NCBI RefSeq assembly: GCF_003129905.1 | Contig: NZ_QFFM01000005.1 | Span: 79,802-143,801, forward strand | Direction of reading: 5' to 3' | DNA length: 64,000 nt | Source: Bifidobacterium callitrichidarum | Lineage (GTDB): Bacteria > Actinomycetota > Actinomycetes > Actinomycetales > Bifidobacteriaceae | Part shown: positions 13,255 through 21,655 of the stretch, piece by piece | Layout of the letters: each line of letters starts with the position of its first letter | Numbering within the stretch: position 1 is the first letter of the stretch | Translations under genes and position numbers: made by a program | Notes under the pieces: model-generated | The model's input: the letters and a program-made list of their open reading frames with translations, nothing else | What the model was told of the DNA's origin: nothing | The model's database searches: none

Positions 13255-13435
13255 AATGTGGCTCCGGCATGGTTATGCGCGCACGGTATGGCAAAACTCG
13301 CACGGTGTGGTCCTTCGCGTCCGTCCAGGCACCACAGATTGGCGGAATAAAGCCATTTCTCATCGCCGCACCGTGTGGTTTTCGCCACACCGTGCGCGAT
13401 TTACCACATCGTGCGCAAAGTGTGGCTCGGGACCA
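13255..13435. repeat. Cluster of GCACGGTGTGG-like motifs
   Basis: Variants of CGCACGGTGTGG and its complement recur in both orientations: GCACGGTATGG near 13288, CGCACGGTGTGG at about 13301-13312, GCACCGTGTGG near 13368, CCACACCGTGCG at 13385-13396, and CCACATCGTGCGC near 13404. The 13301 and 13385 copies are exact 12-bp complements. No coding sequence is supported here. Confidence 0.55.
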
Positions 13436-13444
13436 AGTGCTCAT

Positions 13445-14503
13445 TTACTGGAGAAAGTGCAGTGTCGGAGGCATGGATTCGGTCAGCGGATCGCCGGCGG
13501 CTCGATCGGTATTGGGATAGGTGATTTCTACGGCAGCGATTTTCGCGTCGGTCACGATTTCGCGGATGTAATAGATGGTGTCGTCCTTTTCATAGCTCAG
13601 ATACACGGATTGGCCGGCCACCAGTTCGAATGCCGGATCAGCGCCGGCGTTTTCCTTGAGGAAGTCTAATTCGTCCTGCGGCGAATGGAACAGGGCGTTG
13701 TTCTGCCCCCAGACGGCGATCTGCACACCCGAATCGGGGTCGGAGAACTTCACTCCATCACCGTTGTCCGATTCTGGGCCGCGGTTATAGCTTGCCGGAA
13801 CGTTCACGGCATAGGCGAAGCGCCCGTTGGAGTACGTGGCGGTGCCGGTGTCCGTGCTCTTCTTATCCTTGCTGTTTTTCGTTTCCGATTGACTGTCAGA
13901 CTTCTTCTTCGTGTCAGTCGAATCCCTGGCATCGGTCTTGGTCTTGGACTTGGATTTGCCGGACTGCTTGGTGCCGCTGTCTGATGATGAAGTATCGGAC
14001 TTGCCGCCATTCGCGGAAGCCGAAGTCGTGACGGTATTCGACTGTTCGTGGCCAAGATGACCGCTGCCGTACGCGACGATGCCGACGATGCACAGCACCA
14101 CCGCGATGATGGCGGCGATGAGCACGACGATGACGATTTGGGACTTCACCGTCTTGCTTGACGTCGGTGATCCGGATGAGGACGCCGGAATCGACGTGGA
14201 CGGCCGTTGCCGTGCGTCGCTCACGCCGGGCTCCTGATAGTTCCGCTGACGATAGTCCTGTTGCGCGTAGGTTGCGGGGACGGCCGAGCCGGACGCCTGT
14301 GCGGGCGTGGTCGGGCGTGCAGGCGCGGTGGGAGGCAACGGTACCGGGCCGACCGGAATAGGGGAGGTGGGGATGCCGTCGGATGGCGTGCCGTCACGCA
14401 GCGTCCTGTCGGTCAACGTCCTACCGTTGTCCTGAAATGCGCCGCATTCCTGGCAGAACGTATCGCCGGGCTGCAACGGCGCACCGCAATGCAGACAGTT
14501 CAT
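13445..14503 (-). CDS. Zinc-ribbon, single-pass membrane protein
   Basis: Reading from the minus-strand ATG at 14503 (GGGAGCAGG upstream) gives about 352 aa. Residues 1-22 form a zinc ribbon with two CxxC pairs (CLHCG and CQECG). A Pro/Thr-rich stretch follows, then a membrane helix (VIVVLIAAIIAVVLCIVGIVAY) at about 135-156. Next comes a Ser/Lys/Asp-rich low-complexity region of about 80 residues, and a folded domain ending in EITYPNTDRAAGDPLTES. The probable topology is zinc ribbon in the cytoplasm and C-terminal domain outside. The last domain looks like a surface or stress-sensing module. Function is unknown. The longer upstream reading overlaps glycogen synthase and is not real. Confidence 0.75.
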   Translation of the reverse strand: MNCLHCGAPLQPGDTFCQECGAFQDNGRTLTDRTLRDGTPSDGIPTSPIPVGPVPLPPTAPARPTTPAQASGSAVPATYAQQDYRQRNYQEPGVSDARQRPSTSIPASSSGSPTSSKTVKSQIVIVVLIAAIIAVVLCIVGIVAYGSGHLGHEQSNTVTTSASANGGKSDTSSSDSGTKQSGKSKSKTKTDARDSTDTKKKSDSQSETKNSKDKKSTDTGTATYSNGRFAYAVNVPASYNRGPESDNGDGVKFSDPDSGVQIAVWGQNNALFHSPQDELDFLKENAGADPAFELVAGQSVYLSYEKDDTIYYIREIVTDAKIAAVEITYPNTDRAAGDPLTESMPPTLHFLQ

Positions 14504-14715
14504 GACCTGCTCCCTTCCTGCGTTTAGCTCCCACATTACACATGCGCTTACACAGGGAGTGTGCCGGGTATTTCCCTGTTGCGGGACGGAGTTCACGCAG
14601 CGGGGACCGGACCATGATGAATGGGATCCCATGAACCGGCTCCAGTGGAACCGTTCGGATGCCGGATGGGCCATGGATTGGTCCTCGGAAGCCAGCAGCA
14701 GTCGTGGCGTTTTAT

Positions 14716-14747
14716 GCAAAACGCACGTCCGAGGTTGTGCGTTTTGC
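14716..14747. promoter_or_regulatory. Perfect 11-bp hairpin in the divergent spacer
   Basis: GCAAAACGCAC (14716-14726) pairs exactly with GTGCGTTTTGC (14737-14747) in the 309-base spacer between the zinc-ribbon gene and the glycogen synthase gene. It lies about 65 bases before the latter. It could be an operator or a leader hairpin. The rest of the spacer shows no gene. Confidence 0.45.
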
Positions 14748-14812
14748 CGTATGCGGTGTTTTAAAGTAGGAGGTGCTTGATTACTGACGCACGCACGAAG
14801 GAGAGCAGGCAG

Positions 14813-16063
14813 ATGAAAGTTGATATTTTGACCCGTGAATACCCGCCGAAGGTCTACGGCGGCGCAGGCGTCCACGCCGAGGAGCTGTCCAAGGTACTCG
14901 CCGAACGCATCGACGTGACCGTGCGCGCGTTCGACGGCAAGCGCACCGAAGCGGACATCCCCGCCATCCCGCATGCGGACGAGGCCAAGGGCAGCCTGAA
15001 GGTCGTGGGCTACGACGTGCCGGCCGAGCTGTCCGACGCGAACCCCGCGCTGAAGACCTTCGGCGTGGACCTGCAGATCGCCAACGATGTCGACGCCGAC
15101 ATCATCCACGCCCACACCTGGTATGCCTGCCTGGCCGGCTACCTGGCCAAGATGCTGCACGGCACCCCGCTGGTCATCACCGCCCACAGCCTGGAGCCGT
15201 TCCGCCCGTGGAAGCGTGAACAGCTCGGCGGCGGCTACAACCTGAGCTCCTGGGCCGAGAAGGACGCCTATGAGCACGCCGACCGCGTGATCGCTGTCTC
15301 CGGCGGTATGAAGAAGGACATCCTCGCCGCCTACCCGAGCCTTGACCCGGACAAGGTGGTCGTGGTCTACAACGGCATCACCATGTCCGAATTCGCCACC
15401 CCCGCCGACGACGATCCGGGCTGGAAGGTCTTCGAGCGCTACAACATCGACCGTTCCAAGCCCACCCTGCTGTTCGTGGGCCGCATCACCCGTCAGAAGG
15501 GCCTGCCGTACCTGTTGAAGGCCCTGCACTTCGTGGATCCGGGCGTCCAGATCGTGCTGTGCGCCGGCGCGCCGGACACCCCGGAGATCATGGAGGAGGT
15601 CAAGACTTCCTTCGCCGAGCTGGACAAGGAGCGCGGCAACATCATCTGGATCGAGGAGATGCTGCCGAAGAACGAGCTGAGCGCCCTCGAGCACGGCTGC
15701 GACGCCTTCATCTGCCCGTCCATCTACGAGCCGCTGGGCATCGTGAACCTTGAGGCTATGGCCTGTGGGCTGCCCGTGGTCGCTTCCGCGACCGGCGGCA
15801 TCCCCGAGGTCGTGGTGGATGGCGAGACCGGCTTCCTGGTGCCGATCGACCAGCTGCACGACGGCACCGGCACCCCCACCGACCCGGACAAGTTCGTGCA
15901 CGACATGGCCGACGCCATCAACAAGATCATGGCCGACCCCGAACTGCGCAAGAAGATGGGTCAGGCCGGCTACGAGCGTGCCCGTGACGTGTTCAGCTGG
16001 GAGTCCATCGCCGACGAAACCGTCAAGGTCTACCAGTCCGTCCTCGACGAGCAGAAGAAGTAA
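14813..16063 (+). CDS. glgA: Glycogen synthase family glycosyltransferase (GlgA/GlgM)
   Basis: This GT4/GT5-type retaining glycosyltransferase (416 aa from the ATG at 14813, GAAGGAGAG upstream) uses a sugar nucleotide to make alpha-1,4-glucan or its precursor. The N-terminal REYPPKVYGGAGVHAEEL is the ADP-glucose-binding glycine loop. HTWYACLAG, LFVGRITRQKGL and the E-x7-E motif EPLGIVNLE mark the two Rossmann domains and the donor site. It is close to the actinobacterial enzyme called GlgA or, in mycobacteria, GlgM (maltose-1-phosphate synthase), so the acceptor could be glucose-1-phosphate instead of glycogen. An upstream TTG at 14777 with its own AGGAGGTG is an alternative start adding 12 residues. 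Confidence 0.88.
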   Translation: MKVDILTREYPPKVYGGAGVHAEELSKVLAERIDVTVRAFDGKRTEADIPAIPHADEAKGSLKVVGYDVPAELSDANPALKTFGVDLQIANDVDADIIHAHTWYACLAGYLAKMLHGTPLVITAHSLEPFRPWKREQLGGGYNLSSWAEKDAYEHADRVIAVSGGMKKDILAAYPSLDPDKVVVVYNGITMSEFATPADDDPGWKVFERYNIDRSKPTLLFVGRITRQKGLPYLLKALHFVDPGVQIVLCAGAPDTPEIMEEVKTSFAELDKERGNIIWIEEMLPKNELSALEHGCDAFICPSIYEPLGIVNLEAMACGLPVVASATGGIPEVVVDGETGFLVPIDQLHDGTGTPTDPDKFVHDMADAINKIMADPELRKKMGQAGYERARDVFSWESIADETVKVYQSVLDEQKK

Positions 16064-16089
16064 GTCCCGGTAGTTTCACGGATAACGAC

Positions 16090-16252
16090 GGCTCCCCTCA
16101 GTCGCTCACGCGACAGCTCCCCTCAGTGAGGGGAGCCGGTTTTTATGCATAGACATTGGCTCCCTATGTGAGGGGAGTCTTTAAATATGATCACAGAGTT
16201 ATCGGCTCCCTTCTCTGAGGGGAGCTGTCACTGGTAGGTGACTGAGGGGAGC
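16090..16252. repeat. Inverted set of GAGGGGAG double-hairpin repeats
   Basis: One full copy in reverse orientation (16090-16137), a half copy (16158-16179) and one full copy in forward orientation (16204-16252) fill the spacer. Each full copy is a GGCTCCCCTC...GAGGGGAGC hairpin, then a TGTC...GAC hairpin, then TGAGGGGAG. The same unit recurs at 19734, 33335, 33824, 48817, 48885, 49877, 53213, 53279, 56406, 56467, 59402 and 59467. Confidence 0.85.
16116..16144 (+). terminator. Terminator for the glycogen synthase gene, formed by the repeat
   Basis: Within the first repeat copy, GCTCCCCTC (16116-16124) pairs with GAGGGGAGC (16128-16136) and is followed by TTTTT at 16140-16144. It has the form of a rho-independent terminator, about 55 bases past the stop. 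Confidence 0.7.
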
Positions 16253-16291
16253 CCACGTATCAACCTACGTACCAAAAGGAACTTTGCCCAC

Positions 16292-17140
16292 ATGTCCGAC
16301 ACCGTCCTCCAACTCGACAACGTCGAATTCCGCCGCAACCGCCGCGTGATCATCACCGATGTGAACCTGACCGTCAAGGCGGGGGAGCGGTGGGTGCTGT
16401 TCGGCCCCAACGGTATCGGCAAATCCACGGCGGTCGGCATGCTCGCCACACGCACTTTCCCTTCCGAGGGCCGCGTGTTCATCCTGGGCCATCAACTCGG
16501 CAAGTACGACGTGTTCAAGCTACGCACCCGAATCGGCCTCGCCTCCGCCGACCTAGGTCGTCAGTTCCCGGACTTCGAGGATCCGCTGGACGCCGTGGTC
16601 ACCGGCCTGTCCGCCGTGACCGGGCGCTGGCAGGACACCTACACCGAAGCGGAATACGCGCGCGCACGCCAGCTGCTGCACGATTTCCGTGTGGGCTACT
16701 TGGAAGGCAAGCAGATGTGGCGCCTTTCCGAGGGTGAACGCACGCGAGTGCTCATCGCCCGCGCACTCATGGGCGATCCGGAACTGCTCATCATGGACGA
16801 GCCGACCACTGGCCTCGATCTGGGCGGCCGCGAGCAGGTGATGCGCACGCTGAGCCGCATCGGTGAAGAGAGCTCCGAACGTGCGGTGGTGCTGGTGACC
16901 CACCGTCTGGAGGAGATTCCGGCCGGATTCGACCACATCGCCATCATGGGCCGTAAGCCCGTTTCCGCAGAGGATGCCACCAACGACGGCATCGACGCGA
17001 TGGGCAACCCGTCCGCCGGTACCATTGTCTATTCCGGCCCGCTCGAGGAAGGTCTGACCGACGAACGCCTTTCCGACCTGTTCGGCATGCCCATCGAAGT
17101 CGAGCACAGCCACGGTCGCTGGTCCGCCTACGCGGTGTGA
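16292..17140 (+). CDS. Lone ABC transporter ATP-binding protein
   Basis: This 282-aa ABC ATPase (ATG at 16292, AAAGGA upstream) has Walker A GPNGIGKST at about residue 47, signature LSEGERTR, Walker B LLIMDEPTTGLD, and the switch histidine in VTHRLEEIP. It resembles the YlmA/ModF-like group, which includes soluble ATPases without a cognate membrane partner. No permease or binding protein is adjacent, so it may serve a transporter encoded elsewhere or have a non-transport role. A longer reading from 16238 would start inside the repeat and is less likely. Confidence 0.85.
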   Translation: MSDTVLQLDNVEFRRNRRVIITDVNLTVKAGERWVLFGPNGIGKSTAVGMLATRTFPSEGRVFILGHQLGKYDVFKLRTRIGLASADLGRQFPDFEDPLDAVVTGLSAVTGRWQDTYTEAEYARARQLLHDFRVGYLEGKQMWRLSEGERTRVLIARALMGDPELLIMDEPTTGLDLGGREQVMRTLSRIGEESSERAVVLVTHRLEEIPAGFDHIAIMGRKPVSAEDATNDGIDAMGNPSAGTIVYSGPLEEGLTDERLSDLFGMPIEVEHSHGRWSAYAV

Positions 17141-17209
17141 CACAGCCGGATTGACACTTCTTCCGATTTGGCTGCCGAACTGCGGGAATCAGGTATTACC
17201 GCGTTAAGT

Positions 17210-17322
17210 TAGGATTGGCGCGGCCCCTGTGCTCTTGGACTTCCTTTGTCAGGGGATCTGGCGATGGAGCTGTCTAAGGGGCGCCCCAATCGGATTCATG
17301 CCGATTTTGGTTTAGTTAGTCT
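17210..17322. repeat. Decayed MITE-like copy
   Basis: The stretch contains CTTTGTCAGGGGATCTGG, GGAGCTGTCTAAGGGGCGCCCC and, at its end, GGATTCATGCCGATTTTGGTTTAG. In order these correspond to the interior and right end of the intact element that follows. No left terminus can be recognised. It abuts the younger copy, so the same spacer was hit more than once. Confidence 0.5.
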
Positions 17323-17331
17323 TAATCCTTT

Positions 17332-17555
17332 GGCTCTGTTAAACCAAGATTGACATGCCCCCCTTATTCTTGGCTCCCCTTGTCAGGACATTGCCGCAAA
17401 GCAAACAGCGGAGCTGTTTGTAGGCGATGTACGAGACGACAGTCGAGCCAACAGAACACGAACGAAGCTCGTCCTCAATTGCAGGACGAGCTGGCGGCGA
17501 AGCCGACTGAGGGGTAGTCCGGTGGGATTCATGTCAATCCTGGTTTAACAGAGCC
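17332..17555. mobile_element. Intact 224-bp MITE with terminal inverted repeats
   Basis: The ends are 26-bp inverted repeats, 17332-17357 (starting GGCTCTGTTAAACCAAGATT) and 17530-17555, matching at 25 of 26 positions. AATCCTTT stands on both sides (17324-17331 and 17556-17563), an 8-bp target duplication. The interior carries palindromes related to the GAGGGGAG repeat and no open reading frame for a transposase. The GGCTCT ends and 8-bp duplication fit mobilisation by an ISL3-family transposase, but that is an inference. Related decayed copies lie at 7029-7147, 17210-17322 and 24433-24488. Confidence 0.85.
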
Positions 17556-17629
17556 AATCCTTTTGGCGAATTAACGGGTTTGACGAAGCCGTGACATAGT
17601 GGCTCCGTCAAACCCGTTCGTAGCTAGGC

Positions 17630-18577
17630 TCACTCGTAACTGATGACCAGTCGACCGACCACTTCGCCGCGTTCCAGTCGTTCGATGGCCTCCGGCACCT
17701 CGTCGAACGAAACAGTGGTGGTGACCGGCGTGAGTTTGCCGGTGCGCATCAGCTCATAGATGCCGCGAATATCGTCCGGCGTGCCGCCGTTGGAACCGCG
17801 CAGGTCGCACTGGTTGACGATGAGCGACTTGGAATCGATGGTGGTCTCCAATCGGCCCATGCCGACGAGCACCACCACACCGCCCAACTTGACCACGTCC
17901 ACCGCGTCGGCGGTGGTGTCTCCGAAACCGGCGAAGTCCACGATCACGTCGAAGAACCCCTTCGGATAATCCTTGATGGAGCGTCGCGCGTCCAGTGCAC
18001 CCAGTTCCTTGGCAAGCGGCCAGATATCCTCCTTGATCTCCGCCACGTACACCTCGGCTCCCAGCAAGTGGGCCACGCGGGCACCGATCTGGCCCAATCC
18101 GCCAAGTCCGATGATGCCCACCTTGTCGCCGGCCTTCACGCCGCCGCGACGGACCACGGCTGCATACGAGGTCATGCCTGCATCGGTGGCGGCGGCGCCG
18201 TTGACGAAATCCACTTCATCGGGAATGCGCACCAGCGCCTGCGTTCCCACCATGATCTTCGGACCGAAACCGCCGTCGAACGAAGAACCTGGGCAGCCGG
18301 CCGGCGTCGTCGGACAGATCGCCACGCGGTCACCCACGTGGAAATCATTCACGCCTTCACCGACCTGACTGATCACGCCGGCATCCTCATGACCGAGTGT
18401 GACCGGCACCTGTGCCAGCATGGTCATCCAGCCGGGGTCGGTGAGAATGCCCACGTCGGTGTGACAGATGCCGGCCGCCTTCACGTCGACGACCACCTGC
18501 CCCGGTGCGGCGATCGGTTCGGGCAGTTCGGTGAGCTGCAATGGTTCGTTGGTACCGGTGAATCTCCATGACTTCAT
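17630..18577 (-). CDS. Zinc-type alcohol dehydrogenase
   Basis: This 315-aa medium-chain dehydrogenase has catalytic-zinc ligands Cys38 (GICHTD) and His63 (LGHEDAG), and an NAD(P)-binding GLGGLGQIG loop at about residue 155. The four-cysteine structural zinc lobe of classical alcohol dehydrogenases is missing; only CPTTPAGCPG stands in its place, which also explains the short length. It should interconvert alcohols and aldehydes or ketones in the cytoplasm; substrate unknown. It is a single gene transcribed towards the MITE, with its start at 18577 preceded by an AAGGAGCC sequence on the minus strand. Confidence 0.85.
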   Translation of the reverse strand: MKSWRFTGTNEPLQLTELPEPIAAPGQVVVDVKAAGICHTDVGILTDPGWMTMLAQVPVTLGHEDAGVISQVGEGVNDFHVGDRVAICPTTPAGCPGSSFDGGFGPKIMVGTQALVRIPDEVDFVNGAAATDAGMTSYAAVVRRGGVKAGDKVGIIGLGGLGQIGARVAHLLGAEVYVAEIKEDIWPLAKELGALDARRSIKDYPKGFFDVIVDFAGFGDTTADAVDVVKLGGVVVLVGMGRLETTIDSKSLIVNQCDLRGSNGGTPDDIRGIYELMRTGKLTPVTTTVSFDEVPEAIERLERGEVVGRLVISYE

Positions 18578-18863
18578 GACGGCTCCTTACGTCAATGACG
18601 CATCCTTGCGTCGTTTCGGGTTCCGTTCCATCATCGGAATCGGAACCATCGCCGAGCTGATGACTGCGGTGATGCACATCATCGTACGGCGGAACCGTGG
18701 GCGAATGCGGCAGTGAAACACGGGAACATGTGAGGCCGCCGTGGACATCCGGAAGCGTTCCGTTACCCGTGAATGAACGTGGGTGTGCGGATGGAACGGC
18801 TGGTATATTCAGTCGTTGATACAAGGGTTCGATCGAACTTAACGCGCGGCGAGGAGACGACGG

Positions 18864-19706
18864 ATGGTTGCAAGCAAACTGGTGTTCATCGACATTGATG
18901 GCACGTTGGCGGACGAGAAACACATCGTACCGGAATCGGCGAAGATCGCATGCCGCCAGGCGCAGGCCAACGGGCATAAACTGTTCATCTGCACCGGCCG
19001 TTCCATGCCGAAAATCGAACGCAGCATCCTGGATCTGGGTTTCGACGGCGTGGTCTCCGTGGCCGGCGCCCAGGCGAACGTGGGGGACCGTGTGCTGTTC
19101 CAGCATCTCGTGCCTGCCGAGGCCGTGAACGCGGCGATGGCGTACTTCGCCGAGCATCATATCGAAAGCTACCAGTGGCAGGGCGCGGACGGCATGTACA
19201 TTTCGGAAGGGTATCGCCGCCACTTGGAGTCGAAGGGCAAGGCGTTCGACCGCGGCGAGTTCGCACGGTTCTGGCATCTGATCGACGAGGTGGAGATTCC
19301 GGCCGGTTCCACGCTGGGGCAGACGATTCACGTGAGCAAGGGTTCGTACTTCACCGGGCCGGATCCGGACGTGACTTTCGAGGACACAAAGCGTGATCTG
19401 AGCCCGTGGTTCGAGCTCGTGCACGGCTCGTATGACAAGATCTCACCGAACAACGGCGAACTGCTCATCGCCGGGTATGACAAAGGCACGGCCGTGCGCG
19501 ATGTGGCGGCGGCGCTCGGCTACGACATCGACGATACGATCGCCATCGGCGACTCCGACAACGACACCGCCATGCTCAAGGCCGCCGGCACGTCCGTGGC
19601 CATGGGCAACGCCGTCCATGGCATCGAGAAGTTCTGCGACATCACCACCACCGATATCCACGACGACGGCCTCGCCAACGCCTTCGCCATCCTTGGCCTG
19701 GTGTGA
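18864..19706 (+). CDS. HAD-superfamily Cof-type phosphatase
   Basis: The 280-aa product has HAD motif I (FIDIDGT, nucleophile Asp10 and acid/base Asp12), motif II in ICTGRS, a C2-type cap domain in the middle, and the metal-binding GDSDNDTAML motif near residue 230. Cof-type members dephosphorylate sugar phosphates and similar metabolites in the cytoplasm. GGCGAGGAG precedes the ATG. No operon partner is evident; the next gene is separated by a repeat element. Confidence 0.88.
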   Translation: MVASKLVFIDIDGTLADEKHIVPESAKIACRQAQANGHKLFICTGRSMPKIERSILDLGFDGVVSVAGAQANVGDRVLFQHLVPAEAVNAAMAYFAEHHIESYQWQGADGMYISEGYRRHLESKGKAFDRGEFARFWHLIDEVEIPAGSTLGQTIHVSKGSYFTGPDPDVTFEDTKRDLSPWFELVHGSYDKISPNNGELLIAGYDKGTAVRDVAAALGYDIDDTIAIGDSDNDTAMLKAAGTSVAMGNAVHGIEKFCDITTTDIHDDGLANAFAILGLV

Positions 19707-19733
19707 CTGAAGCATATGCGTTGATGTATCTTT

Positions 19734-19780
19734 GGCTCCCTCTCCGAGGGGAGCTGTCGGCAAAGCCGACTGAGGGGAGT
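19734..19780 (+). repeat. GAGGGGAG double-hairpin repeat, single copy
   Basis: A forward-oriented copy: GGCTCCCTCTCCGAGGGGAG hairpin, GTCGGCAAAGCCGAC hairpin, then TGAGGGGAGT. Its last bases, GAGGGGAG (19772-19779), sit eight bases before the ATG of the next gene and look like its ribosome binding site. Confidence 0.85.
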
Positions 19781-19787
19781 GACAGAC

Positions 19788-20660
19788 ATGTCCGCAATAC
19801 CAATGAATGCAGCCGAATTACCGGTGGCGGTTGCGCAGTTTACGGTGGCGCGGGAATCGGAACGCAATCTGGAGATGATTGATGCGTTCGCCAAGGATGC
19901 GGCGGCCGACGGTGCGAGGCTGCTGGTGCTGCCGGAGGGACTAATCGCGCGTGATGGGGATGATGACTCGTTTGCGGCCTCACATGCCCAGCCGATTGAT
20001 GGTTCGTTTGTGGCGGGATTGCGCCGAATCAGCAGGATGCGTCATATCGTATTGATGGGTACGGTCCATGTTGCTTCGTCGGACCAAAAAACCGTGCGTG
20101 ATGAGGCCGGAGTCGCATGTGAGGCCGGTGCGGACCAGCGTGTCTCCAATGTGTTCCTCGTCATTCGCGAAGGTGAGATTGCGGCGGCCTATCGCAAGCT
20201 GCATCTGTACGATGCGTTCGCCGCGAAGGAATCCGAGGTAGTATGCCGCGGAGATGAGCTGCCTCCCATAGTGGCCATCGATGGCTGGCATATCGGTGTG
20301 ATGACCTGCTATGACGTACGGTTCCCCGAAACCGCGCGTTCCCTGGCTGTACGCGGTGCCGATGTGATTGTGGTCAGCGCCGCATGGGTGCGCGGCCCGC
20401 ACAAGGAGTATCACTGGAAGCTGCTGACGGCAGCCCGGGCGGTGGAGAACACCTGCTATGTGCTGGCCTGCAGTGAGGTGAGCAAACGCAACATCGGCTG
20501 CAGTCGCATCATCAATCCCATGGGTGAGGTTATTGTCGAAGCTGGAGACGACACTGCCACGATAATCACTGCCAAGCTCAGCCACGAATCGCTTGAATCC
20601 GCGCGCCAAATCCTGCCTGTACTCGAGAACCGCCGATTCGCCGATCCGCGATTGCGCTAA
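19788..20660 (+). CDS. Carbon-nitrogen hydrolase (nitrilase family)
   Basis: This 290-aa nitrilase-superfamily amidohydrolase has the catalytic triad Glu (VLPEGL), Lys (YRKLHLYD) and Cys (MTCYDVRFPE). Members of this branch hydrolyse omega-amides or deaminated glutathione; the exact substrate cannot be told. I chose the ATG at 19788; a GTG at 19779 overlaps the ribosome binding site. That site is the tail of a repeat element. It is convergent with the membrane-protein gene, leaving no gap between the two. Confidence 0.88.
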   Translation: MSAIPMNAAELPVAVAQFTVARESERNLEMIDAFAKDAAADGARLLVLPEGLIARDGDDDSFAASHAQPIDGSFVAGLRRISRMRHIVLMGTVHVASSDQKTVRDEAGVACEAGADQRVSNVFLVIREGEIAAAYRKLHLYDAFAAKESEVVCRGDELPPIVAIDGWHIGVMTCYDVRFPETARSLAVRGADVIVVSAAWVRGPHKEYHWKLLTAARAVENTCYVLACSEVSKRNIGCSRIINPMGEVIVEAGDDTATIITAKLSHESLESARQILPVLENRRFADPRLR

Positions 20661-21629
20661 TTACAGGTCCTGCGAGTCACCAAGAATGATGTAGTCCGAA
20701 TCGTAGCGTTCGATGCCGGGCGTTCTCATATAACCGAAAACGGTCCGATTGAGATTACCGTCGAATGCGTGAATCACCGGTCGTACGGCAATGGGTTCCA
20801 GTTTCGTAATGCCGATCGAGTCGTCAGTGAGCTGCATGGTGAGCCAAGCCATGTGATGACGCACCTTCCAGCCAGGCCGAGGGTCAGTGCCTCCGCCGGC
20901 CTCATTCCAAAGCGTCGCCGGAATATAGGCAAGCATACGGAACTCGATTGGGGCGGTTCCCGATTGGAACAGGATACGGGGGATGGGATATGAGCTGATA
21001 TCGTCGTCGCCGTCATCACGGTCGGGTTGCCGGACTATGGATATCTCCGGTCCGAAGTCATCGGTACGCACGCCAAGCGTTCGTGGGTCACGCACGAGCC
21101 TGCGGCGATCTCCGCCGTGAAGAAGATCGGACAGCAGGCTCCACGCGGCGCCGATAATTATCGCGGCGGGGATGACGATCATCAGTACGCAGATGAGGAT
21201 GAGAATCACATCGGTGAACGTGACCACAAGATGCGGGTCGTCACCGTGGTTGGTGACCAGCATCTGCCCGAACCGGTACTGGATGCCGCCGATGCCGGTG
21301 ATGATGAAGGACAGCAGAACAATAACTCCGATGATGCCCATGAGCGTGGTAAAAACGTTGCCGCCTCTCCTGCGCCACAGTGCCGAACGGGCAATCTGAC
21401 GCGAGCCGCGCAACCATATCGGATGAGGCAACGTATAGGCCGTGCCTATGCCGTTCCGTTCGATTGTCTGCCCGGCATCCACAGGAATTCCCATGGCATC
21501 ATTCCAGCACCGCAAGGTGAACGGAGAATGGCGCGGCGTTTCCGAAGAAGGCAGCCGTATATATTCGGGATGACCGAAGATAGAGAATGCGGCTATGACG
21601 ATGCGAGGGAATGCACGCAACGTTGCCAT
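20661..21629 (-). CDS. Membrane protein of unknown function
   Basis: Read from an ATG at 21629 the product is about 322 aa; an ATG at 21494 is the main alternative, and no strong ribosome binding site decides between them. Two hydrophobic segments, around VFTTLMGIIGVIVLLSFIIT and VILILICVLMIVIPAAIIIG, anchor it. The C-terminal 150 residues are soluble and end in GYMRTPGIERYDSDYIILGD. I do not recognise a family. It ends directly against the nitrilase-family gene on the other strand. Confidence 0.6.
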   Translation of the reverse strand: MATLRAFPRIVIAAFSIFGHPEYIRLPSSETPRHSPFTLRCWNDAMGIPVDAGQTIERNGIGTAYTLPHPIWLRGSRQIARSALWRRRGGNVFTTLMGIIGVIVLLSFIITGIGGIQYRFGQMLVTNHGDDPHLVVTFTDVILILICVLMIVIPAAIIIGAAWSLLSDLLHGGDRRRLVRDPRTLGVRTDDFGPEISIVRQPDRDDGDDDISSYPIPRILFQSGTAPIEFRMLAYIPATLWNEAGGGTDPRPGWKVRHHMAWLTMQLTDDSIGITKLEPIAVRPVIHAFDGNLNRTVFGYMRTPGIERYDSDYIILGDSQDL

Positions 21630-21655
21630 TATGCTGGCCTGAGAAGGAGGGCGGG

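Noticed and set aside
14504..15901. Long N-terminal extension of the zinc-ribbon protein
   Set aside because: It would overlap glycogen synthase completely; the zinc ribbon begins directly at the ATG at 14503 with a ribosome binding site.
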